This document shows, in pieces, positions 34,226 to 46,497 of a stretch of DNA of 64,000 nt. Source of the stretch: Mya arenaria (Eukaryota > Mollusca > Bivalvia > Myida > Myidae); the NCBI RefSeq assembly GCF_026914265.1, contig NC_069131.1:448001-512000 (forward strand). The letters are read 5' to 3'. Within the stretch, counting starts at the first letter, position 1. Each line of letters begins with the position of its first letter. A program made the translations under genes and the position numbers. Below the pieces are notes generated by a model. It saw nothing but the letters and a program-made list of their open reading frames with translations, had not been told where the DNA came from and did not search any database.

Positions 34226-37200
34226 TCAGAGTCCCTTGAACAGGAGTTCCTTCTTCCCCGCCTCCTCCAGTATCCGGTATGTCTCTGGAGGTATCTTGGT
34301 TCCCTGTAGTGGTAATAATGTAATATTTTACAGGTTGTATTTATTACATGATAGATACATCTTTGGCAAATTTTTGGTTTTAGCAAATTTTACAAATTTA
34401 GAAATTGTGACATCATTTTTACAGCTATAAGAGTGCAACAGTGACTGTAACATTTGGCCAAGGTTTTAAATGCCACCTGAGAAATTCATAAACTACTGTG
34501 ACAATTAGATGCTCAAAATTTTAGCTTCAAAAATCATTGATGTACTTTAAAATTCTTCAAATTTGATGCAATATGTTTTTGAAATGACTTCAAATTCCAT
34601 TACTATTCAAAACGTTCATGATATTTTTGTTTTAAAATCTGATGTGGGTCTCTCATCAATTGGTACGAAAACGTATTATCCATTCAATAAATATTTAAAA
34701 AAAAACCTTAAAAATAGAATGCTTTTGTTTTGATAGAAAACTGATGTCTCACCGTATAAGATTTACAAGGGAAGATTACTGGGGAAACAAGTTCCCAGAG
34801 ATATAAATACCACGCTGTACAACACTTCACATTGCCATCCATGATTGTTCTAACGTTTCATTCAATTCCTACCTTTAGTTTCCAAGTTATAGTTCAAGGA
34901 GAGATCTTGGGCAAAATATACCAACATTCCAGCAAACCTAATAAAGCTTGAATGGGAACCTCATTCACATGCAAGCACCAGCCGACTAGTAATGCCAGGA
35001 ATGGAATAGTCATGTATATACAGTTATTTTTGCTCTCTGTTTTTACCCCGATCACCTTACCATTGCAGTTCCAAGTTAATTACTTCAAAGACAAAATTTG
35101 ATCATTTTTCAAAACTTCCTGAAACATGCAAGCTTTCAGTTACCTTCCATCAATATTTTGCAATTCTTAAATTTATGCCATAAAAACATTTCACATAAAT
35201 GTTGCTTTTTGCCAGTCTAAAAAGGAGTCCCTCCTTTAAGAGAGAAAAATCTATTAGCTTTAACCACACAAATACCTTGAGAGGGTAGAATGGTATTAGC
35301 CCTTTCACCAGTAGGTCTTGACTAGGTATGAGCTGGAGGCCGCGCACCTGAAAGGCAGAACAAACCAATCTGAAATACATTCCATCAAACATATTGATCA
35401 CCAAACAACAACACAATCATTTATTTTTTTTGATAATTGTAACAGACCACTCACGCTGCTCTTTGTCTAAGTGTGGTGCAGGTGAGAACTCGGAACACCT
35501 CAAAACAAAGCCAGCTCAACATCAAGCATCCCCTACAAACCTGTTTCCGTATATAGTGGACCATAATCTCCAGATGTACGGGGTCTATGTCAGGTTGGTG
35601 GTGGTAAAGAGCCCTCCATATTGCAGCCGCCAGGTGACGGTCATCACCAAGGATACCCTGGAATGTATATCACATGGAACATGTACATGTATATCTGTCT
35701 GCAGTAATGAGCTATCTTCCTGCACGAACATTGGAACATTGAGATTCTATCTTGCAAATCAATTGAGCATGCACCAACGTAGGAACCAATCCTGATATTT
35801 ACATTCTTCTTGGCCTATTCTAATAGTTTGGAATGTAAGTTGTAGAAATATCTGAGGTAATTTAAAAGAAAAACAAGAGCTGTCACAGAGACAGCGCTTG
35901 ACTATTCCACCACTTTTCAGTGTAAGGATTGAAAAGTATTGGCGAAACATGCATGGATCACTGTTAGATGAGATTTCAATGCAATACATGATGTGCGGAG
36001 ATATTAACATAAATGTGGTTACATGCAAAATTTTAACCAGAATTTTTAAGTGTAATAGTAAAGGGCCATTATTTGCAAAACACAGTTATCTAACTTGATT
36101 ATTCAATTAGGTTGGGTGGTTAAATACCATTGTATAAAGTCTCAATGCAATACATCAAGTAGTTGCTGAGATATTATCCTATGTGTGCTAACATGCAAGA
36201 CCTTAACCGAATTTCTAAGTCGCATCATAAAGGGGCAAAAATTATATAATATGAAAGATAGAGTTATCTTACTTGATTAAATAAGAAGGTTAAATGGTTG
36301 GGAGCCTGTGTGTAAAGTTTCAATGCAATACATGATGTATTTGCTGAAGCATTAACTTAAAAGTGGTTACATGCAAAACCTTAACCAGAATTTCTATGTT
36401 GAATAAAAAAGGGGCCATTATTTGAATTTAATGCAAACTAGAGTTATCTTACTTGGTTATTTAAGTAGATTGGATGATTGAGTAACATTTTATAAAGTCT
36501 CAATGCAATTCATCCAGTAGTTGCTGAGATATTTACCTATGTGTGTGCTTACATGCAAAACCTTAACCAGAATTTCTGAGTCGAATAATAAAGGGCAATT
36601 ATTTGCATTAAATGCAAACTAGAGTTATCTAACTTGGTAAATTAAGTAGGTTGGGTGGTTGAGTACCATTGTATCAAGTCTCAATGCAATAACTCAAGCA
36701 GTTGCTGAGATATTAACCTATGTGTGCTTGCATGCAAAACCTTAACCAGAATTTCTAAGTCAAATAATAAAGGCCTATTATTGGCATTAAATGCAAAGTA
36801 GAGTTATCAAAACTTAGTTAATTAAGTAGGTTGGATGGTTGAATACCATTGTATCAAGTCTCAATGCAATACCTCAAGTAGTTGCTGAGATATTAACATA
36901 TGTGTGCTTGCACGCAAAACCTTAACCAGAATTTCTAAGTTAAATAATAAAGACCTATTATTGGCATTAAATGCAAACTAGAGTTATCAAAACTTGGTTA
37001 ATTAAGTAGGTTGGATGGTTGAGTACCATTGTATAAAGTCTCAATGCAATACCTCAAGTAGTTCCTGAGATATTAACCTATGTGTGCTTGCACGCAAAAC
37101 CTTAACCAAGAGGTGACGCCGACGCCGACGCAGACGCTTGGATGAGTAGTATAGCTCTCCTTATTCTTTGTCTAGTCAAGCTAAAATTGAATATGTTTGA

Positions 37201-40200
37201 AACTTCTTTGCCAATGGGTAAATAATGTTGTGCCTGTCCAATCAGAACACAGAGGTATATAAAAAATAATTATGTAATAATTAGTGATGTTCCGATGATC
37301 GATTATAATTGAAAATCGATTGGTTAGGCCTGAAATCGGCGACAATCGATTGTATTTGGTTATAATTGATCATCGAAAAAAAAATTGAAAAAAATATAAG
37401 TAAGTGTTGAGACGTTATCTTAAACAAAATGGCAGATGAAAGCCACAATGAGCAAGTAAAAATGAACTATTTTTTAAATAACACTTAATTACTTCAATCA
37501 TAGACATAACGTATATATGCATATAATGATTAAGAGTTTAATAATGTGCATGAATAAAACTTCACTTTAAGTTTTATCTAGTATTTTAAAAAACTGATTG
37601 TACTATCAATAATCGGTTAATTCCCAACACTAGTTATAATGCTGCGAAATTCATGCACATTATCATCATTTTCTTTGTAGAGAAGTCTACGGCAATGTAA
37701 TTATTACCACCATAATTTATGTATAAAATGAATGGAATATACATTCTAGTATCTGGGTGTGTTCATGATACCCATAACTTCTAGTCACTATTCAAGCCAA
37801 TTTTCAACCCTATATATTCAAATTGCCCGAGGCCATACCTCATCGTAGTTCATACAGCCGGTGAGGAACTGTTCGTGGAGGATCTCCAGATCGTCTTTCT
37901 GCACCTTCAGGTTAACCTCTTTCTGCAAAATAGAAGATTAGAATGTGGCAAACTGTTGCGTGCGGCTGGATATGCATGCCAGGTTTCCCTGCATGGTCAA
38001 ACTTTTCTCTATTTTAAACTAACTAGAGGGCTATTGAAGACAATATGATTTTATAGAATGTTTTCCTTATTCTGTGAAACTCTTCGCCAGTTGTCTGCCT
38101 TATGCAGCATACATGTAGCAGGTACCTCCATATTAAAGCCACTTATTATAGAACTGAAGACTGAGTAGTTTTTCATATCCTGGAATAAGATGTCTTTATG
38201 ATGACAGACAATCGTACAAGTGACTTAATTTTGTATCAAAAATAAAAATTGGCTCCTTTTTTCACACTGATAAAACAATGCGAGATCTTACTGCAACAGC
38301 GTCTGTTTTTGTCTTGACATCGTCCAACAACCCTTTCACCATCCAAAATCGGGCCAACTTCCCCTCCTGACCTTCAAGCCGTAGACGAGTACATACCATC
38401 CTGAAAGGAAAATAACTTTTAGTTCAAAGAGTGACAAACTATAGCCTCATACTGATCAATCTGGGCCAATTATGGGCAGATGGAGGTTAAAGGGAGACAA
38501 ACAATATAAATCCATATATTAGGACCCTCAGGGAAAATCCTAGTATTTCAATGTTATAGATCATACTTAAATATATCAAAAGAAACTAAATTCAGCTTCT
38601 TTATGCCCATTTTTAAAATTTGCTTTGTCAGTCATCAAATTAAATATATAAATATTTGAAAAATAAAATAAATAAAATTAGGAGCCCCGGGTCAATTTGG
38701 GAATGGGGGTTTACACTTATTTTGGTCATTATTTTCAGAGTGAAGTCAGACTTTAGACTCTTCATTAATACGGACTCTGGCCACTGGGACTTGTTGTACT
38801 CACCAGAGATGTAAACTGGTCATCTTGTGCCAGGTCTGGAAGGAGTCTGGCATGTTCACATCTACAACATACAGTCAGGTAAACAATTCTTACATTGCAT
38901 TTTTTTTTACACATTGCTGTCATTGAGACAGTATATATGCAATGCGTATAATAGCCATTTAACAAGCTTTGAAAAAAGTATATAATAACATTCTACACAA
39001 ATTTCCACTTCTGGATTTAAACAAATAAGTGCAAGTTTAATAATGTTGCCTTAGTTCGCAATTATTAATATTGCTTGGTTGTTAGTAGAAATACTTGCAT
39101 ACGCTTAACAACATGGGTAGAATGTCCAAGATTTGAAGAGTGAAATGTTATTTTATTATTCAACGTAAAGATTAAGCTAGTGTCTAACGATATTCTACAA
39201 AAATAATAAAGAAAAATATCTGAGAAAGCACCTAGCAGATCTACAACTCTACCTAGGCATGTATTTAAACAATTGTAACATGTCACAAGGGTGTGCTTAT
39301 AGTCGGTCTTAATACTGGTGTAATTGTAGGAGATGGTACCATGGTTATCAAAATCATTAAGTACCTTTCCAGATATTGTTGTACATGACTGCCTCTGCCA
39401 CCGACAGGTAAAGTCTGTAACCAGCTAGCTGGATAATCTGCGATGACAAATGTCAAAATTAAGGATACAAAACTAGCAGTATAGAGATGAGAATATATCA
39501 TTAAAGGCTTAAAACAACACATTCAATCTTTCCCCTTCCATAACTGACCAAAAAAACATCAGCTCAATCCGAATAATTTGAATGCTGAAAGTGTGATGAT
39601 AAAATATCTTTGAAATTGAACCATTTTATCTTCAATTTCAAAAGCATTTATATCAAGAGAAGAAAGCCCTGACGCGCCATACCAAACCAGTTTCGAAATG
39701 CCTGAGGCCATGCTGTGTGCTGTGAAGAGCCGAGAACAATTAAGACCAGATATTTTACAAAAGTCAAGAAGTTTGTTATTTGTCACAGGGTAGGAAAAAT
39801 GTGCAGCCAGACCTCGACTCGAACCCAGGACCCCTCCCTAACTGACAGGGCGAGTGCTCTACTGTCTGAGCTACCAGATCGCTTACACACCAGCTCAACA
39901 CCTATATAGGTATCGTATTGTTTAGAGGAAGTGAATTTAGATTGTTCGGTGCTAATATTTGAACATTTATAATGAGTTCCCTACAAATATGTTCTTAAAA
40001 ACCCATTTATTAATATTCTTATTCTTATAGCAATATGTAGTATATAAAGTCTTTATGATGAATACATGTCCCAAACCTGATTGAAACTAATTTGGGCTGC
40101 TTTAGTGTATGTTTATTACATCTAACAAATGCTTTTATATTCAATATTAAATCAAGTCTAATGAAGGTTGTTAGTACATTCAAATTTTCATTATAAGCAT

Positions 40201-41703
40201 TCTTAGCAGTATTTATTTCTATCAATTGTTAGACCTAGTCTTAAAAAACTATGTTCACATTCCAAATAAACACTGACCTATGCATGATTAACTTGTAACT
40301 TATATTTCTATTCTATTTTTTTATAAACACGTTAATATGTATCTACAGACTACATGCAACAGACACTCAATCTACACACTCAATCAATTTCAAAATTATG
40401 CAACATTTTATAAATGCTGCAAAGAGAATATCTGATCCTTAAAGAGATTTCATATAGGACTGGTTGAACATTCCTCAATCTTTATTGTTCAGGTTTTTTA
40501 GAGGTCCTGATTTCATTTTCTTGTGGCCACTTCAGCAGTGGAAAGCAGTTGTTATTCATGTATGTGCTGACCAAGTGTGTAACTGTAAAGGTTATATGTC
40601 TTATCAAACAACAAAGTAAAAACAAATGTTTCTTAGCAGTTCAAAAGCTGACTCACCTCGGGGTAGTACCTCATGCCACCCTTAAAGCCAATTCTCTGTA
40701 ACATCTGGTTCACGTAACTCACATGTTCCTCTTCTTGTATTTCCTGCCTCTGGGCAACCACTGTGCTCATAGTCCTCTAAAATGTGGATAAATTAAATAA
40801 CAATGCAAAACCTGGGACTGATTACTAATCCTACTCCCAGAACAAACATATAACACAATACATACGCTACATTTTTAACTCGACTGTTAAACTGTTATTT
40901 TGTGTGCATTTACACTTGCTTAATAAATAAACTTAATTGCATTAGTAATTTAAATACTATATATTCACATTGTCTACTATTTTAATTCCACCTGGTAGCT
41001 TACATGGTTAGCTACAATAATGAGCGATCAGGGATACAGTTTTTATTATTTTGACATTTCTTATGTATCCCTGTAACGCTACAACTCTCTACCATTTAAC
41101 ACTGAGCGAAATAATACATAGTAATATTATGCATCGATGTTGAATAATAACGACAAAATTGTTCAATATATACCTGACAGTGATCTAAACTGGATTGAAT
41201 TTGTCATTAGAGTCATTATTTTCACATAAATTATATATTCTGGGTCATGAATACCCTTTTAAACATGTACACAACCTGTCAGAATTGTCCCAGATTTACA
41301 GATATCGGAATACTTGATAAAAAATCAACATATATTTAGAAGTGTTTTATGATATCTGAATATGTTTTTTGGCATAATGACAAAAATAAATATGTGTTTA
41401 ATAGTAGGCAATAATATTTTCGTAGAAATTTGAATTTATAACGGAGATATTTTCAAAATTGTGGCCATGAGGATTCTCTGCGCAAGGAACGTTCGCTACT
41501 TTTTGCTGGGATGGTGGACGTCACAAGTCTGCCAAAGTCAAAAAAATTGTCAAAAGACTTGTTGACGGTCATTTAGGCGGACAACTTACATGGTCAGCAT
41601 GTTCAGTTGCCATAAGGACTGGTGAAGTTCGTAGCCATGATTTTGCTGCATAGAGCCTCAAGCCTTGAGACCGCAGAGCACGATAAACTGACATCTTCAT
41701 CAT
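34226..41703 (-). CDS. UQCC1: Ubiquinol-cytochrome c reductase complex assembly factor 1, complete
   Basis: Chaperone of cytochrome b needed to assemble respiratory complex III in mitochondria. Minus-strand coding exons: 41703-41590, 40776-40657, 39437-39365, 38861-38804, 38400-38292, 37922-37839, 35657-35541, 35347-35276, 34303-34226; 825 nt, 274 residues, all GT-AG with matching phases. Exon 1 encodes an Arg/Lys-rich, acid-free stretch typical of a mitochondrial presequence. The ubiquinol-cytochrome c chaperone domain follows, with IIQLAGYRLYLSVAEA, NMPDSFQTWHKMTSLHLW, MNYDEGILGDDRHLAAAIW and EIMVHYIRKQ, all close to animal UQCC1. The acceptor of exon 2 has two AGs; 40776 is chosen because 40774 would break the frame. 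The C-terminal tail is less conserved. Intron 6 carries two mobile elements and intron 2 a SINE. Confidence 0.94.
35872..37190 (+). mobile_element. Non-autonomous element with internal 180 bp tandem core (pearl-like)
   Basis: It starts near AACAAGAGCTGTCACAGAGA, contains about six copies of a roughly 180 bp unit (marked by TCTCAATGCAATACcTCAAG and AACCTTAACCAGAATTTCTA), then a GACGCCGACGC run and a terminal GAGTAGTATAGCTCTCCTTA...CTAGTCAAGCTAAAA. An internal tandem core of 160-180 bp recalls the bivalve pearl elements; that assignment is an inference. It is inserted in UQCC1 intron 6. Confidence 0.7.
37282..37632. mobile_element. hAT-type MITE with 8 bp target duplication
   Basis: The ends TAGTGATGTTCCGATGATCG and, reversed, TAGTGTTGGGAATTAACCGA have the TAGTG hAT signature. 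The flanks GTAATAAT (37274-37281) and GTTATAAT (37633-37640) form an 8 bp duplication with one mismatch. It is 351 bp, with no transposase beyond a short ATG-starting reading frame (MADESHNEQVKMN near 37430). Located in UQCC1 intron 6. Confidence 0.85.
39715..39885 (-). mobile_element. tRNA-derived SINE in UQCC1 intron 2
   Basis: The minus strand carries CTGGTAGCTCAGACAGTAGA (A-box region) and CCTGGGTTCGAGTC (B-box) about 35 nt apart, as in a tRNA-derived SINE head, followed by an AT-rich body. The lower boundary is uncertain. Confidence 0.7.
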
Positions 41704-42605
41704 TTGTGTTGCCTTGTTATCACAAAGTCTCTCACTTGTCTTTGTTTATAATTTCTCACAGCACTCAATGTCTGAAACTGTGTAAGTTTGAAACATAAAT
41801 CATTCATGAACATTTAAATAAAAATATTATCCGAATTATTTTCCTTCTATAACACAACAGTATGTATTGCTATTACACAGAATGGTAAAACAACCTTTTC
41901 GGATTAATCATTTCATAACACCAAATTTTGCATTTACATAACCATGTACCCCACCCACAATTTTAGCATTGTCATTGATTCAACTTTACTTTACAGTTCA
42001 GTAAGTTCATCGAACAGATAATGATATTAAAGAAAACAAGTATAAGCTTCTTTTTACATGAATTTCATTACATTAAAGAAGCTTGTTTCTCTGAGTTCTC
42101 ATACGAAATATTTCACATTGCGTTTGACGTTTGAGTAAGCACAAGTGGCCCACTTACATCATTGACAAATGATAATGTAAAAGTCTATGTAGTAGCAAAT
42201 ACAAAGTTTATGAATCTGTATTTTTTGTATGCATCAACTAATTTTCAGGAGAAACTGTTTTTTTTATTTCAATCACAAAATAATTTACATTTTGTCATTG
42301 ACATAAGCGATGGTACAAAGTTCGTACCTATACACTTTCACCCCAGTACGTTGGGATCTAAGAAGGTAAGTTTGTTTAATAAAAAACTTATGCATACAAA
42401 AACAATTACTTAAATAGATCGACAGATTTTTACGATTGTTTATTTGTCAGATCCTTCAGCGGTTAGGGGTTATGGGGTCAGATTTTGAATGTCTATTATT
42501 TTAGTCTTAACTTATCCTCCTAATCCTAAATTCGCTCTGTTTATTACCAGCGGTGTAGAGAGAATTATTAACTGTTTGTCATGTTCATTTAATTACATGT
42601 AAATC

Positions 42606-42670
42606 AGTGGAAATGGTCGAGGGATTAATACATCAGAAGGTCTGCTGGGGGTTCAATCACCACTGGGAGT
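42606..42670 (+). repeat. tRNA-like sequence (SINE fragment)
   Basis: AATGGTCGAGGGATTAAT resembles the A-box of a Ser/Leu-type tRNA, and GGGGGTTCAATCACCAC resembles a B-box. There is no acceptor-stem pairing, so it is a SINE head or tRNA relic and is not called as a gene. Confidence 0.55.
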
Positions 42671-42718
42671 TTCTTTGATGATTTAAGTGTTGGTTATTAA
42701 CCAGGTATGGTCACAGGG

Positions 42719-42815
42719 GCAGGTTGCGTTGTTTTGACACATCACGCCCCCGTCCGTTCAAATGATAAAAAAAAAACCGGACGGGGGTGTGATGTGTCAA
42801 AACAACGCAACCTGC
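42719..42815. repeat. Near-perfect foldback, 38 bp arms
   Basis: The left arm 42719-42756 (starting GCAGGTTGCGTTGTTTTGAC) pairs with 42778-42815 with one mismatch in 38, around a 21 nt loop containing an A-run. Confidence 0.95.
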
Positions 42816-43137
42816 TCATGTGGGTATGGTTAATCATGGTTCTTATTGTCAATTGTTTATCAGTCCAAAACCGAGAAATATGATCTTAATGGATTATACC
42901 CACTGTAGTTTTACAGTATTACTATTAGCTATTGTAGTATAAACCTAGATTGGATAAGAAACAGCGGAGCAACTGGCAATTAGTCATGAATAATTGCATG
43001 TACATAGCAGATAATAAAACTAAATAAATAGGTTACCATTATTAATAGGATTAATTTGCCAGTATAATTATAAACTTGACATACAACAAATTTTACCTTT
43101 ATCTTAATGTACAATGCAAGTGTGTACTTGTTCACAG

Positions 43138-45461
43138 ATGGCTGCCAGTCGCAATCGCTGGATGGAATTTCAACCCATACTGGGAATGCCAACATGCCTC
43201 CTCAAGTACGGGAAAGTCCAGTCAGACACACAGACAGTTATACTTGTTATTCCAGGTGGGTGTTTATCATATCTGGTATTTATAATCTTGAAATAACATG
43301 TGGGTGGGTGTTTTCTAAATTTTATCTTGTTATTTCAGGCAAGTGAAAGTTTTCTAAATCTTGTCATTCAAGGCGAGTGTGTTTTCTAAATCTAATTTTG
43401 CTATTCCTGGCGAGTGTATTTACTAAATCATATCTTGTTATTCCAGGCGAGTGTGTATTCCAAATCTTATCTTATTATTCGAGGCGAGTGTGTTTCTAAA
43501 TCATATCTTGTTATTCCAGGCGAGTGTGTATTCCAAATCTTATCTTATTATTCGAGGCGAGTGTGTTTCTAAATCTTATCTTTTTCTTCCAGGTGAGTGT
43601 GTTTTCTCGTATCTTGTTATTCCAGGTGTGTGTATTTTCCAAATCTTATCTTGTTATTCCAGGTGAGTGTGTTTTCTAAATCGTATCTTTAATTATTCCA
43701 GGCGAGTTTGTTCTCTAAATTGTATCTTGTTATCCCAGTCGAGTGTATTTTCCAAATCATATCTTATTATTCCAGGCGAATGTATTTTCTTAATCGTATC
43801 TTGTTATTCCAGACGAGCCTGTTCTCTTATTCGTATCTTATTATTCCAGGCGAATGTATTTTCTTATTCGTATCTTGTTATTCCAGTCGAGTGTGTTTTC
43901 TGTTATATCTTGTTATTCCAGTCGAGTGTGTTTTCTGTTATATCTTGTTGTTCCAGTCGAGTGTGTTTTATTCATCCTATCTTGTTGTTCAAGGCGAGTG
44001 TGTAATCTTAACCTTCTGCAACCGAATGTATAAAACCGTGATAAGTTGTCCAGAGGCTATCATTTAGTTGCACATTGGATTGGTTAATAGTAATTGTTGG
44101 ATGAATATTGACAAGTCAATTTTTTCTTTGGCTTACTTGGACCAAACCAAGGAACTTACCTGTTTTATAGAAATGTCCAGGTAAATAAATGTTTTGTTCT
44201 GTTCATAATCAAGTACATTAATTTTGTATGTAAAAATCCTGAATGATAAATACAAATACTTTCAGGTACACTGTACGTCATGCTGTTTTTGTTTACCAGG
44301 CAACCCGGGAGTGATAGAGTATTATGACTGTTTTATGGAGGAGCTGTACAGGCGACTAGAAGGCCGGGTACCAGTGTGGGGGGTGTCTCATGCTGGCCAT
44401 GTTCAACCCCCAGACGGGAACCAACAGCTATATGGTATATGAATAACTTATATTTATGTTAAAGATTCTAATAGCATTTCTATGGCATACTGGTGATGAA
44501 GCTTATAACTGAAACATTTCTCTCCCAAATATAATGTCAGACCATGGACATTCATTATGAAGATAGTAATCTGTTATAAACGAGTCCTGTACAAATAAAG
44601 TTTTATAATTAATTTGATGGGACAAAAAAATATGTAAATTGAAAGTTATTGATCTTTTACTAAGGCCCTCTGGTTAAATAAGTGCTGAAGGTGAAGTTCT
44701 GAAACAGAATGTTCATAGTTTTGCAGGATAACTTGTAAACTTATCACTTTCAAGATGTGGTAAATACATTCAGAATATGATTTTTGTATCACATTTCAGA
44801 CAAACTCAGCTATGAAGTATGCACGCTAGAAGGGCAGATCAGACACAAAGTGACCTTCATCAAGGAGAACATTCCAGCAAATGTAAAACTCATTTTCATT
44901 GGTCATTCCATAGGCTGCTACATCATTTTGAAAATACTTGACCAATTAGATCACAAGATAAAAAGATGCTTTATGTTGTTTCCCACTATAGAACGAATGG
45001 CAGCATCACCAAATGGGCGTGTTTACACGCCAGCCTTAAAATACCTCCGATGGCTAGCCCCATTTCTAGTCAAAGGTGTCTCATATCTACCAGAAAACAC
45101 AAAACGTTGGTTGATAGAGTGCCACTTCAAGAATGAGGACATACCATCTTGTACACAGTCTGCAACCCTCAGCTTCATCTCACCGTTTAGCGTGAGTAAC
45201 TCCCTGTACATGGCCCACCAGGAGATGCAGGCGGTTGACAAGCTGGACGTTCCCCTTCTCACCAGACACATGCCCATCCTCAGTTTCTACTTTGGTTCCT
45301 GTGACGGCTGGTGCCCGCTGGCGTACGGAGAGGAACTGAGGAGTAGGTTCCCCACTGGAGATATCCGCACATGTGATCAGGGATACAGTCATGCCTATGT
45401 GATAGACGCTAGCCCACAAATGGCGGACATTGTCAGTGACTGGGCACAACCCTTCTTGTGA
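43138..45461 (+). CDS. LDAH: Lipid droplet-associated hydrolase, complete
   Basis: An alpha/beta hydrolase of lipid droplets proposed to act in sterol ester or neutral-lipid turnover. Coding exons 43138-43255, 44300-44434 and 44800-45461; 915 nt, 304 residues (human 325), with GT-AG introns and matching phases. Motifs: VIPGNPG (oxyanion region, residues 37-43, split by intron 1), VWGVSHAGH, the nucleophile elbow GHSIG with Ser121, FPTIERMAASPNGR, an acid at SCDGW (Asp253) and the base at SHAYV (His282). The order and spacing fit the family. There is no signal peptide, as expected of a droplet-targeted protein. The start is the ATG directly after an AG, with the upstream exon presumably non-coding. 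Confidence 0.96.
43248..44012 (+). repeat. About 37 bp minisatellite built from the LDAH exon 1/intron 1 junction
   Basis: About 20 units of 36-38 bp contain TTCTAAATCTTATCTTG, TTATTCCAG and GCGAGTGTG. The last bases of exon 1 and the start of intron 1 (ATACTTGTTATTCCAG, GTGGGTGTT) are homologous to the unit. Three units have CAG followed by a GT donor (43593, 43626, 43663); most have CAG followed by GCGAGT. Confidence 0.9.
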
Positions 45462-46497
45462 TAGAACTATTTATGTAAATAAGTGTTACTTATAAAAGTG
45501 TCTGTGTAACTTTCATATTCTTTACTTTTATACTATTGCAAAATATGTACCAAGCTCTAAAGGCCATTTCATCAAGAATTCTAGGAGCCAATTTTAATTA
45601 AGAATTTTACATCAGTACAGTTATGCTGTCGGGAATCCCTTCATTGTATGAAACAGCACCTAAGCTTCTTGATGAAATGCCTTTCAAGACAAACAAATGT
45701 ATACAGATTTTGATTCAACAACTTGAGTAATTCTGTAGTTACCAGGGCCAGACTTTAGCTGAGTTGTGGTCAAGTATTCCTGCAGATTGCTAGTGTCATT
45801 GACAGGGTAACACCTCTAGTTTCATAGTGCAAGGTGTAATTGTAAAGGTGTTGGTCTTTCTACTAACATCAACAACATATATACGTCAAAGTTGCTTTGA
45901 CTCGCTTGCTCTTTGAAGCTCAACATATTTATTTTGGACACTGGCAATTTAAGTATGTAGCTTATTTTTTTTTATTAAAAACACCAGTCCTTAAATACAT
46001 AAACAACCTATGGACATGCAGTGCAATTTCCATCAATAACCTTTCACTCTGGTAGCCATTTAAATCTCTTACATGAATACATGTAGTTTGATAAGTGATG
46101 CACCTGTGTAATAAATAGGGAACAAAAGCATAAAAAGCCATTATTGCCATGACTACCATGATAAAGTAATTTGATCCGAATTTGTTCTTGAAAGGTCAAG
46201 GTCATTGGTCGAAGAGATATTTTTCATAGCTTGGCACAAATGTTCACCACATCAACATTATGTAGCAGAGTAAATGTTATCTAATAATTATACAATGTAC
46301 AACTGTATGCTTGTTATTATTGAGATCAGACTATTTTAATGAGAATAATTCATGAAGGATAGTACTATACTACCAGTGAGTACATGTATGTACATTGTTC
46401 AGTACAGTGAATTATTGCTATGAAGGTGAAGTTGTAAACATGTGTTCATCGTGCCTTTTATTTTCGGCTGACATTTTGCTCAAGTACCGGTACTTTT
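45462..46497. other. LDAH 3' flank
   Basis: It presumably begins with the LDAH 3'UTR. An AATAAA lies near 46111, but its use is unproven. No gene or repeat is recognised. Confidence 0.4.

Larger units (their letters stand above)
41704..43137. other. Divergent intergenic region of UQCC1 and LDAH
   Basis: This region of about 1.4 kb separates the two head-to-head start codons and should hold both promoters and LDAH 5'UTR exons. An AG just before the LDAH ATG (43136-43137) suggests an upstream non-coding exon. It also contains a tRNA-like patch (about 42610-42670) and a foldback (42719-42815). No TATA box is obvious. Confidence 0.5.

Noticed and set aside
34009-34386. A 125-codon minus-strand ORF
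   Set aside because: It overlaps the last UQCC1 exon in another frame and crosses its acceptor; the UQCC1 frame is supported by family sequence and phase.
39715-39885. A functional tRNA gene on the minus strand
   Set aside because: A- and B-box-like parts are present but acceptor-stem pairing is not; a SINE head is a better fit.
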